A stretch of 58,818 bases of DNA, from contig JAEWGG010000008.1 of the NCBI GenBank assembly GCA_023388435.1, positions 1 to 58,818 of the forward strand. Direction: 5' to 3'. The notes beneath the pieces were generated by a model. The model saw only the letters and a program-made list of their open reading frames with translations, had not been told where the DNA came from and searched no databases. This DNA is from Bacillota bacterium. Lineage in GTDB: Bacteria; Bacillota; Clostridia; Saccharofermentanales; Fastidiosipilaceae. The position numbers were made by a program, and so were the translations under genes. Below, piece after piece: positions 25,711-34,260 of this stretch (within the stretch, counting starts at the first letter, position 1; every line of letters starts with the position of its first letter).

Positions 25711-27498
25711 GTGAGTATTTTTAATGTCTTGACCATGCTGGGGGGGCTCGCCCTCTTTCTCTATGGCATGGACCTCATGGGCAACGGCCTGACGCGTCTG
25801 TCGGGCAATCGCCTGGAACAGATTCTGCAGAAGCTGACAACAAATAAATATAAGGCGGTGCTCCTGGGAATGGCGGTCACAGCCCTGATCCAGAGTTCTT
25901 CAGGGACGACGGTGATGGTCGTCGGCCTGGTCAACTCGGGGATCATGAAGCTCAGCCAGGCCGTCGGTGTCATCATGGGCGCCAATGTGGGGACCACCGT
26001 AACAAGCTGGATTCTCAGCTTGACGGGTCTGCAGGGGGACAATGTATTTGTCAAGCTGCTGACGCCGGATGCCTTTAGCCCCGTCCTGGCCCTCATCGGC
26101 ATCATCATTATGATGAGCACCAAGCGCAGCTCCCGCCGTAATCTGGCCGAGATTCTGATTGGCTTTGCGATCCTGATGTTTGGCATGTCGACGATGAGCG
26201 GGGCCCTGAAACCCCTGGCGAACATGCCCTCCTTTACCCAACTCTTTACCTATTTCAGCAACCCGATCCTGGGCCTGCTGATGGGTGCCATGCTCACCGC
26301 CCTGATTCAGAGTTCTTCGGCCTCGGTGGGTATTCTCCAGGCCCTCTGCGCCACGGGGTCTGTGAGCTATGGGGCGGCCCTCCCCATCATCATGGGCCAG
26401 AACATTGGCACCTGCATCACGGCCCTGCTCTCGTCCATCGGCGCCAACAAGAACGCCCGTCGTGCGGCCTGTGTACACCTGAGCTTTAATGTGATTGGGA
26501 CCACCCTGTTCATGGTGGTTTTTTATATTGTCGACGCCTTCGTGCACTTCCACTTCCTGAGTGAGGCCGCCTCCGTCTTCGGCATCGCCATTGTCCACAG
26601 CTGCTTCAATGTCCTGGCCACCCTGGTCCTCCTGCCCTTTTCCCGGGGACTGGAGCGCCTGGCCTGCCTCATTATCCGTGACAAAGACACGGAGTTTGAC
26701 GGGGAGGAGAAGGCCTTCAAGTTGCTGGATGCGCGCTTCTTGGATAACCCGACCTTTGCTGTGGACCAGGCCCACGCCGTCCTGGTGAAGATGTCTGAGC
26801 TCTGCCGTGACGCCATTGTCAAGGCCATCGATTTGATCGGAAATTACAGCGATGAGGGCTTCAAGGAGGTTGAGCTTCTGGAGAACCGCATCGACCGCTA
26901 TGAGGATCGGATCAGCAGCTATCTGGTGCGCATCAGCGGGAAGGAGATGCTGCGCCGGGACAGCCGCCACCTCACCATTATGCTCTCCTGTGTGGACGAC
27001 TTCGAGCGCATTTCGGACCACGCCATCAATGTGGCCATTCACGCCCAGCAGCAGGCGGAGTCGGGAGGGAAGTACTCGGATCAGGCCCAGCGCGAACTCT
27101 CCGTTTATACCCGGGCCATCCAGGAAATTATGGAGCTGGCAGTGGAGGTCTACCGGGATATGGACCGCGAGCGGGCGACACAGATCGAGCCGCTGGAAGA
27201 GACCATTGACAGCATCAACAAGCACCTGGCGGCCCGCCATATCGAGCGGCTCCGCGGCGGGCGCTGCACCATTGAACTGGGCCTGTCCTTTGCCGACATA
27301 CTGAATAATCTGGAGCGTGTGGCGGACCACTGCTCCAATGTGGCAGTCAATATTATCGAGATCAATGCGAACAGCTTCGACCGCCACGAGTACCTGACCC
27401 GTCACAGGCAGCACAGCAGTTTTGATGTACAATATAGGGCATACCGCGCCAAGTATCGCCTGCCGGAGGCGGAACAGGTGCCTGTTAGAGAAATTTAA
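25711..27498 (+). CDS. Na+/phosphate symporter with PhoU-like domain (NptA family)
   Basis: A 595-residue protein that should import phosphate with sodium. Two inverted Na_Pi_cotrans repeats carry ALIQSSSGTTVM (about residue 58) and ALIQSSSASVGI (about 200), each followed by a GANVGT/GQNIGT motif. After about nine membrane segments, the C-terminal ~240 residues form a helical PhoU-like domain (DDFERISDHAINVA; NLERVADHCSNVA), expected to sense or regulate. Start is GTG 25711, with GGAGG nine bases upstream. The sortase gene follows by 46 bases. Confidence 0.9.
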   Translation: MSIFNVLTMLGGLALFLYGMDLMGNGLTRLSGNRLEQILQKLTTNKYKAVLLGMAVTALIQSSSGTTVMVVGLVNSGIMKLSQAVGVIMGANVGTTVTSWILSLTGLQGDNVFVKLLTPDAFSPVLALIGIIIMMSTKRSSRRNLAEILIGFAILMFGMSTMSGALKPLANMPSFTQLFTYFSNPILGLLMGAMLTALIQSSSASVGILQALCATGSVSYGAALPIIMGQNIGTCITALLSSIGANKNARRAACVHLSFNVIGTTLFMVVFYIVDAFVHFHFLSEAASVFGIAIVHSCFNVLATLVLLPFSRGLERLACLIIRDKDTEFDGEEKAFKLLDARFLDNPTFAVDQAHAVLVKMSELCRDAIVKAIDLIGNYSDEGFKEVELLENRIDRYEDRISSYLVRISGKEMLRRDSRHLTIMLSCVDDFERISDHAINVAIHAQQQAESGGKYSDQAQRELSVYTRAIQEIMELAVEVYRDMDRERATQIEPLEETIDSINKHLAARHIERLRGGRCTIELGLSFADILNNLERVADHCSNVAVNIIEINANSFDRHEYLTRHRQHSSFDVQYRAYRAKYRLPEAEQVPVREI

Positions 27499-27544
27499 GA
27501 AAAGGGGCTTCTCTCGTGAGAAGTCCAACTTTTAGAGGTAAGCT

Positions 27545-28642
27545 GTGAAGAAGAATCCCGTAGGAGCTGCCAGTCGCCATCCTCAGCCCAGAGAGCAGAA
27601 ATCCGCAGAAGCAGGTCAGCCTGTGACCCAGAGCCCAGAGCAGCGCCCCCGCTGGGAGCGGGGACCCCAGGCCTGGGAAGATATCTACTCGGCCGAAATG
27701 AAACCCAGAAGACGCCCAGAGGCCCAGCCGAAGGGGGGCGCGGCTCAGCCGCTGCGGGGCCGTAGCGCCCAGCGGGCCGCCCGGGAGGCTTCTCCCCCGG
27801 GAAGCTCCGCAGGTCGGGGGGGCAAGAGGAAGAGCCCAGCTGCTGTGCAGTCTGTGGGCGCGGCAAGCCTCGCTGCCGCTGAGGGCGGCAGCCGCTTGAA
27901 GCGGGGGAAGAAGGCGAAGAGAGCTAAGCGCAAGAAGACCTGGCTGGACTACCTGCTTAACGTGCTGATCGTCGTCCTCCTTCTGGTCGGGCTCTATTAT
28001 CTGCTGAGGCCCTACTATGTGCGCTGGCAGCGTGGCCGCGTGGCGGACGAACTGCGCCAGTCCCTCAATGATGGCTCTTTAAAAAAGATCCCCTATGATC
28101 CGAACGCCTACCTCCTCCAGAATCCTGAGTATGACGTCTACGACGTCCTGGGCGACGGCTCGCTGATCCAGGAGGGGGATGGTCTGAGCGCGGCTGAGGT
28201 CACACCGGGCCTTTCCTATCTGACCCCCCTGGGGACTTTGCAGATTCCCAAGATGGAGCTCAATACGCCGATCATTGCGGAGATGGACTACGGGGCCATG
28301 TTTTACGGGGCCTCACACTGGGAGGAGACGCCCTTACCCGGTCTGCCAGGCAATTCCGTCATGCTCCTGCACCGCACCCGCTATGCGGACTATGACTTCT
28401 ACGATGTGGACAAGCTGAAGGAAAAAGATATCATCGGCGTCATCCGTGAGGGCAAGCAGTACAGCTTTGAGATCGTCAAGATTCAGAGCATCCTGCCCGA
28501 TGTGCTGATCACGACCCTGAAGAACAGCTTCAACGATGGAGGGGCCTACGTCACGCTGGTGACCTGCGATCCCCCGAACGTCTCGACCCACCGCCTCCTG
28601 GTGACCGCTAAGCTGGTCAGCACGAGAGACGTGAAAAAGTGA
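27545..28642 (+). CDS. Sortase with long basic N-terminal extension
   Basis: A 365-residue transpeptidase that should attach surface proteins to the wall. The catalytic triad is visible: H276 (LLHR), C341 (TLVTC) and R350 (THRLLV). A single membrane segment lies at about 134-154, with the catalytic domain outside. The TLVTCDPP...THRLL pattern is closest to class C/D-type sortases; I cannot assign the class firmly. Oddly, about 130 residues precede the membrane segment and are Pro/Gly/Ala/Arg/Lys-rich, low complexity and presumably cytoplasmic. The LPRTG protein at the start of the window is a possible substrate. GTG start; the next gene overlaps by four bases. Confidence 0.88.
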   Translation: MKKNPVGAASRHPQPREQKSAEAGQPVTQSPEQRPRWERGPQAWEDIYSAEMKPRRRPEAQPKGGAAQPLRGRSAQRAAREASPPGSSAGRGGKRKSPAAVQSVGAASLAAAEGGSRLKRGKKAKRAKRKKTWLDYLLNVLIVVLLLVGLYYLLRPYYVRWQRGRVADELRQSLNDGSLKKIPYDPNAYLLQNPEYDVYDVLGDGSLIQEGDGLSAAEVTPGLSYLTPLGTLQIPKMELNTPIIAEMDYGAMFYGASHWEETPLPGLPGNSVMLLHRTRYADYDFYDVDKLKEKDIIGVIREGKQYSFEIVKIQSILPDVLITTLKNSFNDGGAYVTLVTCDPPNVSTHRLLVTAKLVSTRDVKK

Positions 28643-29250
28643 ATCCAGACGAGCTCCGCCTGGAGAAGGCCCAGCTGCGCCGCCATTTTCGGCAGCTGCG
28701 ACAGTGCCTGCCAGCGGAGCAGCGCCGGGCTGAGGCCGAGGCTCTGGCCGCTCGACTGGCACCCTGGATTTCAGGACAGCTGGAAGCCGGGGCCCGGATC
28801 GGGCTTTATTACCCCCTATCTGATGAGCTGGACCCACGGCCGCTACTCGCGGCCCTCGGCCCCTGTTACCGCTACTACCTGCCCAGGGTGGAGGCGGACG
28901 GGGGCCTGGCTTTTAGTCCCTATGACCCAGGCTGTGGCCTGGAAGAGCAGGGATACCGCCGGACGCCAAGAGGACTCTGGGAAGCCTCTGGACGCATTAT
29001 GGAGGAACCGGAGCTGGACCTGCTGCTCCTGCCCTGTCTCGCAGTGGACCGGCAGGGCAGGCGTCTGGGCCAGGGCGCTGGCTGCTATGACCGCTACCTG
29101 CAGGCTCATACTGCGAGAGGCCCAAGACCGCTGTGCCTGGCCCTGATACTGAGCTGCCAGCTCTCGGTGGAGAAACTGCCCACAGGACCCTGGGACCAGG
29201 ACTTGGATGGCTGGGTCAGCGCCCGGGAATTTTACTGGGCCAGAGGATGA
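28639..29250 (+). CDS. 5-formyltetrahydrofolate cyclo-ligase
   Basis: A 203-residue ATP-dependent enzyme returning 5-formyl-THF to the folate pool as 5,10-methenyl-THF. The N-terminus KAQLRRHFRQLR and the signature LGQGAGCYDRYL (family GxGxGYYDR, with Cys for the first Tyr) support it, as does the LPRVE segment. Start GTG 28639 overlaps the sortase stop (GTGA), indicating coupled translation. Confidence 0.88.
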   Translation: MNPDELRLEKAQLRRHFRQLRQCLPAEQRRAEAEALAARLAPWISGQLEAGARIGLYYPLSDELDPRPLLAALGPCYRYYLPRVEADGGLAFSPYDPGCGLEEQGYRRTPRGLWEASGRIMEEPELDLLLLPCLAVDRQGRRLGQGAGCYDRYLQAHTARGPRPLCLALILSCQLSVEKLPTGPWDQDLDGWVSAREFYWARG

Positions 29251-29270
29251 GAAGGAGCTAGCTTCGCAGC

Positions 29271-29702
29271 ATGGAAGAAACACGAATCAGCGCCGCAGAA
29301 TGGGTTATTTTGCGCAGCCTCTGGGCCCAGGGGCCCCAGTCGGGGTCGGCCTTGACGGAGTTGCTGGCCCCACAATATTTCTGGAATCGCAGCACCATCA
29401 GCACCTTCTTGCGCCGCCTGGAAGAGAAGGGCTACATTCTGGTGGACAAGAGTCAGAGGCCCTTTCTTTTCGCCCCGGCCCTCAGCCGCAAACGCGGAGA
29501 GCAGGAGCTGGTGGCCCGTTTCTGTCAGCAGTACTTCGCCGGCGACTGGGAACGCCTCCTGCGTTGGACCCTGCAGCTGAGTCGGCAGTCTGGGGAGGGG
29601 GCCCCCAGCGAGAAAGAGCGCGGTAAGGATAAGGCTAAGGACAAGGCCAAGCGCAAGGGGCAAAAAAGTAAAAAGGGCAAGAAGAAAAAAGATAAGGACT
29701 GA
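29271..29702 (+). CDS. BlaI/MecI/CopY-family repressor with Lys-rich tail
   Basis: A 143-residue winged-helix protein: ISAAEWVILRSLWAQGPQSG and NRSTISTFLRRLEEKGYI are the BlaI-type recognition region. The usual C-terminal dimerisation helices are present to about residue 105. Then comes a 35-residue tail made almost only of Lys, Gly, Asp and Arg (GKDKAKDKAKRKGQK), not typical of the family. Normal partners encode an M56 protease (BlaR1/MecR1) or a copper ATPase. Here the next gene, two bases on, encodes a YoaK-like membrane protein. Confidence 0.82.
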   Translation: MEETRISAAEWVILRSLWAQGPQSGSALTELLAPQYFWNRSTISTFLRRLEEKGYILVDKSQRPFLFAPALSRKRGEQELVARFCQQYFAGDWERLLRWTLQLSRQSGEGAPSEKERGKDKAKDKAKRKGQKSKKGKKKKDKD

Positions 29703-29704
29703 GG

Positions 29705-30391
29705 ATGCGCGATCTGAGGCGAGCAGGGGAGAGGCGGAGACGGCAGGGCCTGGCGCTCCACTATGTCATGACGGCCCTTGGGGGCTACGTGGGCTTTTAT
29801 ACCGTGTCCCTCTTTTTTCATAATTTCCCCCTGGCGCAGACAGGCTATTTCCTCTCCGCTGTCCACGAGTTCTGCTCCGGAGATGGCCTGGCCCTGGCCC
29901 TGCGCTTCCTCAGTCTTGTCCTCTATGTGGGGGGCATGGCCCTGGCGCTCATCCTCCAGCCCAGCCGTCCCTACCGGGCGCGCTGGATCTGCCTTGCCGC
30001 CCTGGCCCTGGCCCTGGTCCTTGTCCCCCTCCTACAGCAGTGGAGGGTCCCCGCCCTCCTGGCCCTGGCTCCCCTGGTCTTCAGCTTCTCCATGCAGTTT
30101 ATCTGCTTCACAGGTACGGAGCGTTTTTATGCTTCCAGCACCTTTTGTACCAATAATCTCAAGCAGCTGACCATCGCCCTCGTAGCCGTCTGCTATTTCG
30201 GGGACAGGTCCCAGCTGCCCCGCCTGGCCTTTTACGCCTCCTGCATCCTGGTTTATGTCCTGGCCGCCCTGATTTCCGCAGGCCTGCTGAGCCTTTTCAC
30301 TTACTGGAGCCTGCCTCTCGCCCTCCCCCTACTGGCCCTGGCCGCCTTCTTGCTCCACCGCCAGCAGACTTTGGAGGAGGGGGGAGGCTAG
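29705..30391 (+). CDS. YoaK-like (DUF1275) membrane protein
   Basis: A 228-residue protein with about six membrane segments. It resembles DUF1275/YoaK: an N-terminal GGYVGFYTV segment, a paired-helix centre, and FSMQFICFTGTERFYASSTFCTNNLKQLT, which aligns with the family's Q-N...T-F-x-T-G-N-L-K motif. Function of the family is unknown. It sits two bases after the BlaI-type gene with no gap for a promoter, so the two are co-expressed and the repressor probably controls both. Confidence 0.65.
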   Translation: MRDLRRAGERRRRQGLALHYVMTALGGYVGFYTVSLFFHNFPLAQTGYFLSAVHEFCSGDGLALALRFLSLVLYVGGMALALILQPSRPYRARWICLAALALALVLVPLLQQWRVPALLALAPLVFSFSMQFICFTGTERFYASSTFCTNNLKQLTIALVAVCYFGDRSQLPRLAFYASCILVYVLAALISAGLLSLFTYWSLPLALPLLALAAFLLHRQQTLEEGGG

Positions 30392-30474
30392 GTCTGCGGA
30401 GAGCCGGATACTTCGTGCTATCATAACGTCAGAATAAATTTAGTACTCTGTGAAAGAGAGGTTTTTCCGAGTTT

Positions 30475-32406
30475 ATGCAAAAATCAGGACAAATATCGGT
30501 ACATAGTGAAAATATTTTCCCCATCATCCGCCAGTGGCTCTATTCGGATCAGGACATCTTCCTCCGTGAGCTGGTCTCCAACGCCACGGACGCCATCCGC
30601 AAGTACCAGAGTTTGCAGACCTTTGGAGAGGCTCCAGCAACGGAGGAGGACTGGCGCATTGAGCTCCGTTACCACTCCGGTGAAAAGTGGCTCGAGATCG
30701 AGGACAACGGCATCGGCATGAGCGCTGAAGAGCTGGATAAATACATCAATCAGGTGGCTTTTTCCGGCGCCCTGGACTTCCTGGAAAAGTACAAGGACAG
30801 CACGGATGGGGCTGGTATCATCGGCCACTTCGGTCTCGGCTTTTACTCGGTCTTCATGGTGGCCGAGCACGTGCGCATCGAGAGCCGCTCCTGGCAGGAC
30901 CAGTGTCCCGCCGTCGTCTGGGAATCCGAGGACGGTCAGGCCTACCAGATGCGCGAGGGGAACCGCGGCCAGAGGGGGACGCTGATCCGTGTCCAGCTGG
31001 ACCAGGAGGCGGAAAAGGTCTTTAACGCCCAGAAGCTGCGGGAAATCCTCCACAAGTACTGCCAGTTCATGCCCTACCCGATTTACTTCCGCGACCTGGT
31101 CGGGGAGGAAGAAGAGGCCCAGCGCCGGGCCCAGCGGCAGGAGGAGGCCCAGCGTCAGTACGAGGAGCGGCGAAAGAAGGCTGAGGATGAGGGTCAGGAC
31201 TTTACAGAGGAGGCCCCACAGGCCCTGGCTGCCCCTGAGTCCCGTCCTGTCAACAACTGTCAGCCCCTCTGGCTCAAGGCCCCTAAGGACTGCAGCGATG
31301 AGGAATACAAGAAGTTTTATCATGAGGCCTTCTCGGACTTCCGCGAGCCCCTGTTCTGGATCCATCTCAATATGGACTACCCCTTTGCGCTCAAAGGCAT
31401 ACTCTACTTCCCACGCTATGAACACAGCTACGAGCAGCTTGAGGGGCGTATCAAACTCTACAACAACCAGGTCTTTGTTGCGGATAACATCAAGGAGGTT
31501 ATCCCGGACTTCCTCTTCCTCCTTAAAGGTGTCCTCGACTGTCCCGATCTTCCTCTGAATGTCTCCCGCAGCTTTCTGCAAAATGATGCCTACGTCCGTA
31601 AACTCTCGGATCACATCGTGCGAAAGGTGGCGGACAAGCTGCTTGGCCTCTTCAAAAAGGAGCGCGAGCAGTACGAGACCTACTGGCCCGACATCGCCCT
31701 CTTCGTGAAGTATGGATGCCTTCGCGACGAGAAGTTCTACACGCGCGTTCAGGAAAGTCTCCTCTTCAGAACGACGGAGGGGGCCTGCAAGACCGTGGAG
31801 GAGCTGGGGAAAGATATCTATTATGTGGCACAGCCCGAGCAGCAGGCGGTCTACGTCCGAGCCTGTGTTGAGGCGGGGAAAACCGTCTGCATTCTGGACC
31901 ATGAACTGGACAGCCACTTCATCACCTACCTGGAGCGCCAGCAGCCTGAGCTCCATTTCCATCGCGTGGACAGCCTGGCCCAGGAGGGGCGCGGTGAAGA
32001 GGACTGGACTGAGGAGGAGCAGGCCCTCCGTGCGCGCCTTGAGACCCAGCTTCGGGAGCTCAGTGGAAAGCAGCAGCTTACCCTAGAACTGCGCCGTGGC
32101 GGCCTGGCCCTTCCGCTCATGCTCCAGGAGACAGAAGAATCCCGCCGCATGCAGGAGATGCAAAAACAGTTCCTCCGCATGCAGGGGCAGGGAGGGGACA
32201 CGGAGCTCTCGTCCCTCTTCCCTGTGGAGCTTCGCTATCTGCTCGACACAGAATCGGCCCTCTATGGGAAGCTCCGAGAGGCCGCTGAGGGGGACCAGGC
32301 CCTCTTGGAACAGGCTCTGGGCCTGGCCCAGCTGGCCCATGGCTCACTCAAGGCCGAGGCCCTGGCGGACTTCGTCCACAAGAGTTTCCAGCGCCTGGCC
32401 GACTGA
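30475..32406 (+). CDS. htpG: Chaperone HtpG (Hsp90)
   Basis: A 643-residue ATP-driven chaperone. The GHKL ATPase domain shows ELVSNATDAIRK, DNGIGM and GHFGLGFYSVFMV. The middle domain has the catalytic-arginine region (LPLNVSRSFLQND), and a C-terminal dimerisation domain ends the protein. Between N and middle domains (about 212-257) lies a charged, Gln/Glu/Arg-rich linker longer than in E. coli HtpG. No CIRCE element is visible upstream. RBS AGAGAGG is rather far (about 13 bases) from the ATG. Confidence 0.95.
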   Translation: MQKSGQISVHSENIFPIIRQWLYSDQDIFLRELVSNATDAIRKYQSLQTFGEAPATEEDWRIELRYHSGEKWLEIEDNGIGMSAEELDKYINQVAFSGALDFLEKYKDSTDGAGIIGHFGLGFYSVFMVAEHVRIESRSWQDQCPAVVWESEDGQAYQMREGNRGQRGTLIRVQLDQEAEKVFNAQKLREILHKYCQFMPYPIYFRDLVGEEEEAQRRAQRQEEAQRQYEERRKKAEDEGQDFTEEAPQALAAPESRPVNNCQPLWLKAPKDCSDEEYKKFYHEAFSDFREPLFWIHLNMDYPFALKGILYFPRYEHSYEQLEGRIKLYNNQVFVADNIKEVIPDFLFLLKGVLDCPDLPLNVSRSFLQNDAYVRKLSDHIVRKVADKLLGLFKKEREQYETYWPDIALFVKYGCLRDEKFYTRVQESLLFRTTEGACKTVEELGKDIYYVAQPEQQAVYVRACVEAGKTVCILDHELDSHFITYLERQQPELHFHRVDSLAQEGRGEEDWTEEEQALRARLETQLRELSGKQQLTLELRRGGLALPLMLQETEESRRMQEMQKQFLRMQGQGGDTELSSLFPVELRYLLDTESALYGKLREAAEGDQALLEQALGLAQLAHGSLKAEALADFVHKSFQRLAD

Positions 32407-32448
32407 GTTCCGGGCCTTAACATCTGTGCCAGGACTCCTGGCTTCTGG

Positions 32449-32481
32449 CAGGGCCCCGCAGTTTCTGGCTGCGGGGCCCTG
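32449..32481 (+). terminator. Strong stem-loop after htpG
   Basis: A perfect 13-bp stem, CAGGGCCCCGCAG (32449-32461) and CTGCGGGGCCCTG (32469-32481), with a 7-nt loop. No T run follows, so it may stabilise the mRNA end or need Rho. Confidence 0.55.
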
Positions 32482-32592
32482 CTTGGTCCAGCAGGAGGCA
32501 GCAGCTCCACGTCCAGCTTCCATTCTCGACCGGACTGCTGCTGGTCCTCCTTTGCTGCGAAGAAAAAATTCTGGGAATTTTAGCAAAAGTAC

Positions 32593-32622
32593 TTGACAGG
32601 ATCCAGTCAAGCCTTATATAAT
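32593..32622 (+). promoter_or_regulatory. Promoter of the tRNA Val-Asp-Phe cluster
   Basis: TTGACA (32593-32598), 18-bp spacer, TATAAT (32617-32622): full consensus, as expected for stable RNA. It lies 30 bases before tRNA-Val. Confidence 0.93.
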
Positions 32623-32651
32623 GGGTTTCGCTGCTGGAAGCAGAGGGACAC

Positions 32652-32728
32652 GGGAGCTTAGCTCAGCTGGTTAGAGCACCTGCCTTACAAGCAGGGGGTC
32701 ACAGGTTCGAGTCCTGTAGCTCCCACCA
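32652..32728 (+). tRNA. tRNA-Val (anticodon TAC)
   Basis: A 77-nt cloverleaf with acceptor GGGAGCT/AGCTCCC, anticodon loop CTTACAA (TAC), T-loop GGTTCGAGTCC and encoded CCA. First gene of a three-tRNA transcript. Confidence 0.95.
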
Positions 32729-32739
32729 GTTTACAAGAT

Positions 32740-32816
32740 GGCGCAGTAGTTCAGTTGGTTAGAATGCCAGCCTGTCACGCTGGAGGTCGTGGGTTCGAGC
32801 CCCATCTGCGTCGCCA
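32740..32816 (+). tRNA. tRNA-Asp (anticodon GTC)
   Basis: A 77-nt cloverleaf with acceptor GGCGCAG/CTGCGTC (one G-U pair), anticodon loop CTGTCAC (GTC), T-loop GGTTCGAGCCC, discriminator G and encoded CCA. A perfect 8-bp hairpin at 32822-32844 (ACAGCGTC/GACGCTGT) separates it from tRNA-Phe and may mark a processing site. Confidence 0.95.
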
Positions 32817-32850
32817 CTGCAACAGCGTCTCTATGGGACGCTGTATGCAT

Positions 32851-32926
<76 letters not shown>

Positions 32927-32961
32927 GGAGCGCTTGAGACGCCCCCCCGTCTCGCGCTTCC

Positions 32962-32988
32962 GACCAGGCTATGCCTGGTCTTTTTTTT
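32962..32988 (+). terminator. Terminator of the tRNA cluster
   Basis: GACCAGGC (32962-32969) pairs with GCCTGGTC (32973-32980), followed by eight T. Confidence 0.95.
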
Positions 32989-33019
32989 ACCCTCACACAG
33001 TAGTTCATTACGCTTTTTA

Positions 33020-34186
33020 TTAGTTTTCCCGCATGAGGCTCCGATAGATTTCGTAGGCCAGCTGGACTTCGCCCAGATCCACGGACTCGTTGGCCTGGTG
33101 GGCGAGGCTGAGGTCTCCAGGCCCCAGGATGATGACATCCATGCCTGAGCGGCGGAGGGGCGTCCCGTCAGTCGTTCCCGTGAAGCACTGCTCCTCCGTG
33201 GGGAGACCCCGCTCCTGCAGGACTTCCTTGCAGCGGCGGAGCAGCCAACAGTCGGCGCTTCGCCAGGATTCACGGCTGTCGAGGACCTCATGGTAAAAGC
33301 GTGCACGTCCTGTGTATTTTGCCTCCAACTCCGCCGTGAGCCCTGTAATCCGTTCCCATATATCGGCTGGGTCATGGCCCGTAGTCAGGCGGGCGTCCAG
33401 CCTCAGACTGCAGCGGTCCGGTATGACCCAGGGATCGGCCTGGGCATGGATGCCCAGAGGCCGGAGCTGGCTCTCGCCATCCGCGTTGCTATAGGTCGAG
33501 AAATCCAGGCGCAGCAGGCCGTCCAACAGCTCATGGGCGAGGAGCAGGGCGTTGCAGCCAGCCTCAGGCCGCGAGCCGTGGGCAGTCTGGCCGAGGCAGT
33601 GCAGGATGCCATAAGTGCGGCCACGGGAGCGGCTGCAGAGCTTCAGGCCCGTAGGTTCGGCCACAATGAGGGAGCGAAAGGGACGAAGCAGGGGGGAGTC
33701 CTGCAGGCTGCGGGAACCCTGCATGCCGTCCTCCTCATCCACAGTGACCAGGAGACCCAGGTCCCGACGAGGTCTCTGGCCCTGGCGGCCCAGCTCGGCC
33801 AGGGCCAGGGCGGCAGCAGCCAGGCCCGACTTCATGTCACAGGCTCCTCGCCCGTAGAGCCGCCCCTCATGAAGCACAGGTCGAAAGGGGTCTGTGAGCC
33901 ACTTTTTGCGCTCCTCCTCAGGGACGGGCACCACATCGCTGTGCCCCGTAAAGAGCAGACCCTGGCCAGATTCCTGCCCCGGCAGGAGGGCCAGAAGATT
34001 CTCGCGACCTTTCTCCAGGCCACAGGGGAGACGGTGGCAGCGCAGTCCCGCCTCGGTACAGTAGCCTTCCAGGTAGTCGATGACCGCCGCCTCCCTCCCT
34101 GGAGGGTTCATGCTGGGGAGGGCGATAAGCTGCTCACAGATTTCCAGGAGTTCCGCCTTGATTTCCCGATTCATAAGCTGGTGCAC
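33020..34186 (-). CDS. M20-family deacylase (ArgE/DapE-like)
   Basis: A 388-residue zinc hydrolase. Metal and catalytic residues: FTGHSDVVPV, GRGACDMKSGLAAA, and VTVDEEDGMQGS (catalytic Glu pair; family usually DEExG), with a C-terminal histidine in DLSLAHQANESVDL. The fold matches acetylornithine deacetylase/succinyl-diaminopimelate desuccinylase, but the dimerisation-domain details do not decide between substrates, and no arginine or lysine genes are near. I chose GTG 34186: AAGGAG lies six bases before it, while the nearer ATG 34174 lacks one. It is probably the last gene of a ybaK-helicase-deacylase unit. Confidence 0.82.
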   Translation of the reverse strand: MHQLMNREIKAELLEICEQLIALPSMNPPGREAAVIDYLEGYCTEAGLRCHRLPCGLEKGRENLLALLPGQESGQGLLFTGHSDVVPVPEEERKKWLTDPFRPVLHEGRLYGRGACDMKSGLAAAALALAELGRQGQRPRRDLGLLVTVDEEDGMQGSRSLQDSPLLRPFRSLIVAEPTGLKLCSRSRGRTYGILHCLGQTAHGSRPEAGCNALLLAHELLDGLLRLDFSTYSNADGESQLRPLGIHAQADPWVIPDRCSLRLDARLTTGHDPADIWERITGLTAELEAKYTGRARFYHEVLDSRESWRSADCWLLRRCKEVLQERGLPTEEQCFTGTTDGTPLRRSGMDVIILGPGDLSLAHQANESVDLGEVQLAYEIYRSLMREN

Positions 34187-34260
34187 CGTTTTCTCCTTTC
34201 TGCTGAGGGACACAAAAGCCCTGTTCCAGCCTCCGCACGCTTGCGGTACCGGTCTCCGAC

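Noticed and set aside
25900..27528. A 542-codon open frame antisense to the Na/Pi symporter
   Set aside because: It is a shadow of the GC-rich codon pattern of the real gene. The translation is low in family-like motifs and no ribosome binding site is present. Similar antisense frames at 52453-54123, 30484-31962, 11888-13345 and 5262-6557 were rejected for the same reason.
32449..32481. Factor-independent terminator after htpG
   Set aside because: The stem is strong but no T run follows, so I list it only as a stem-loop with modest confidence.
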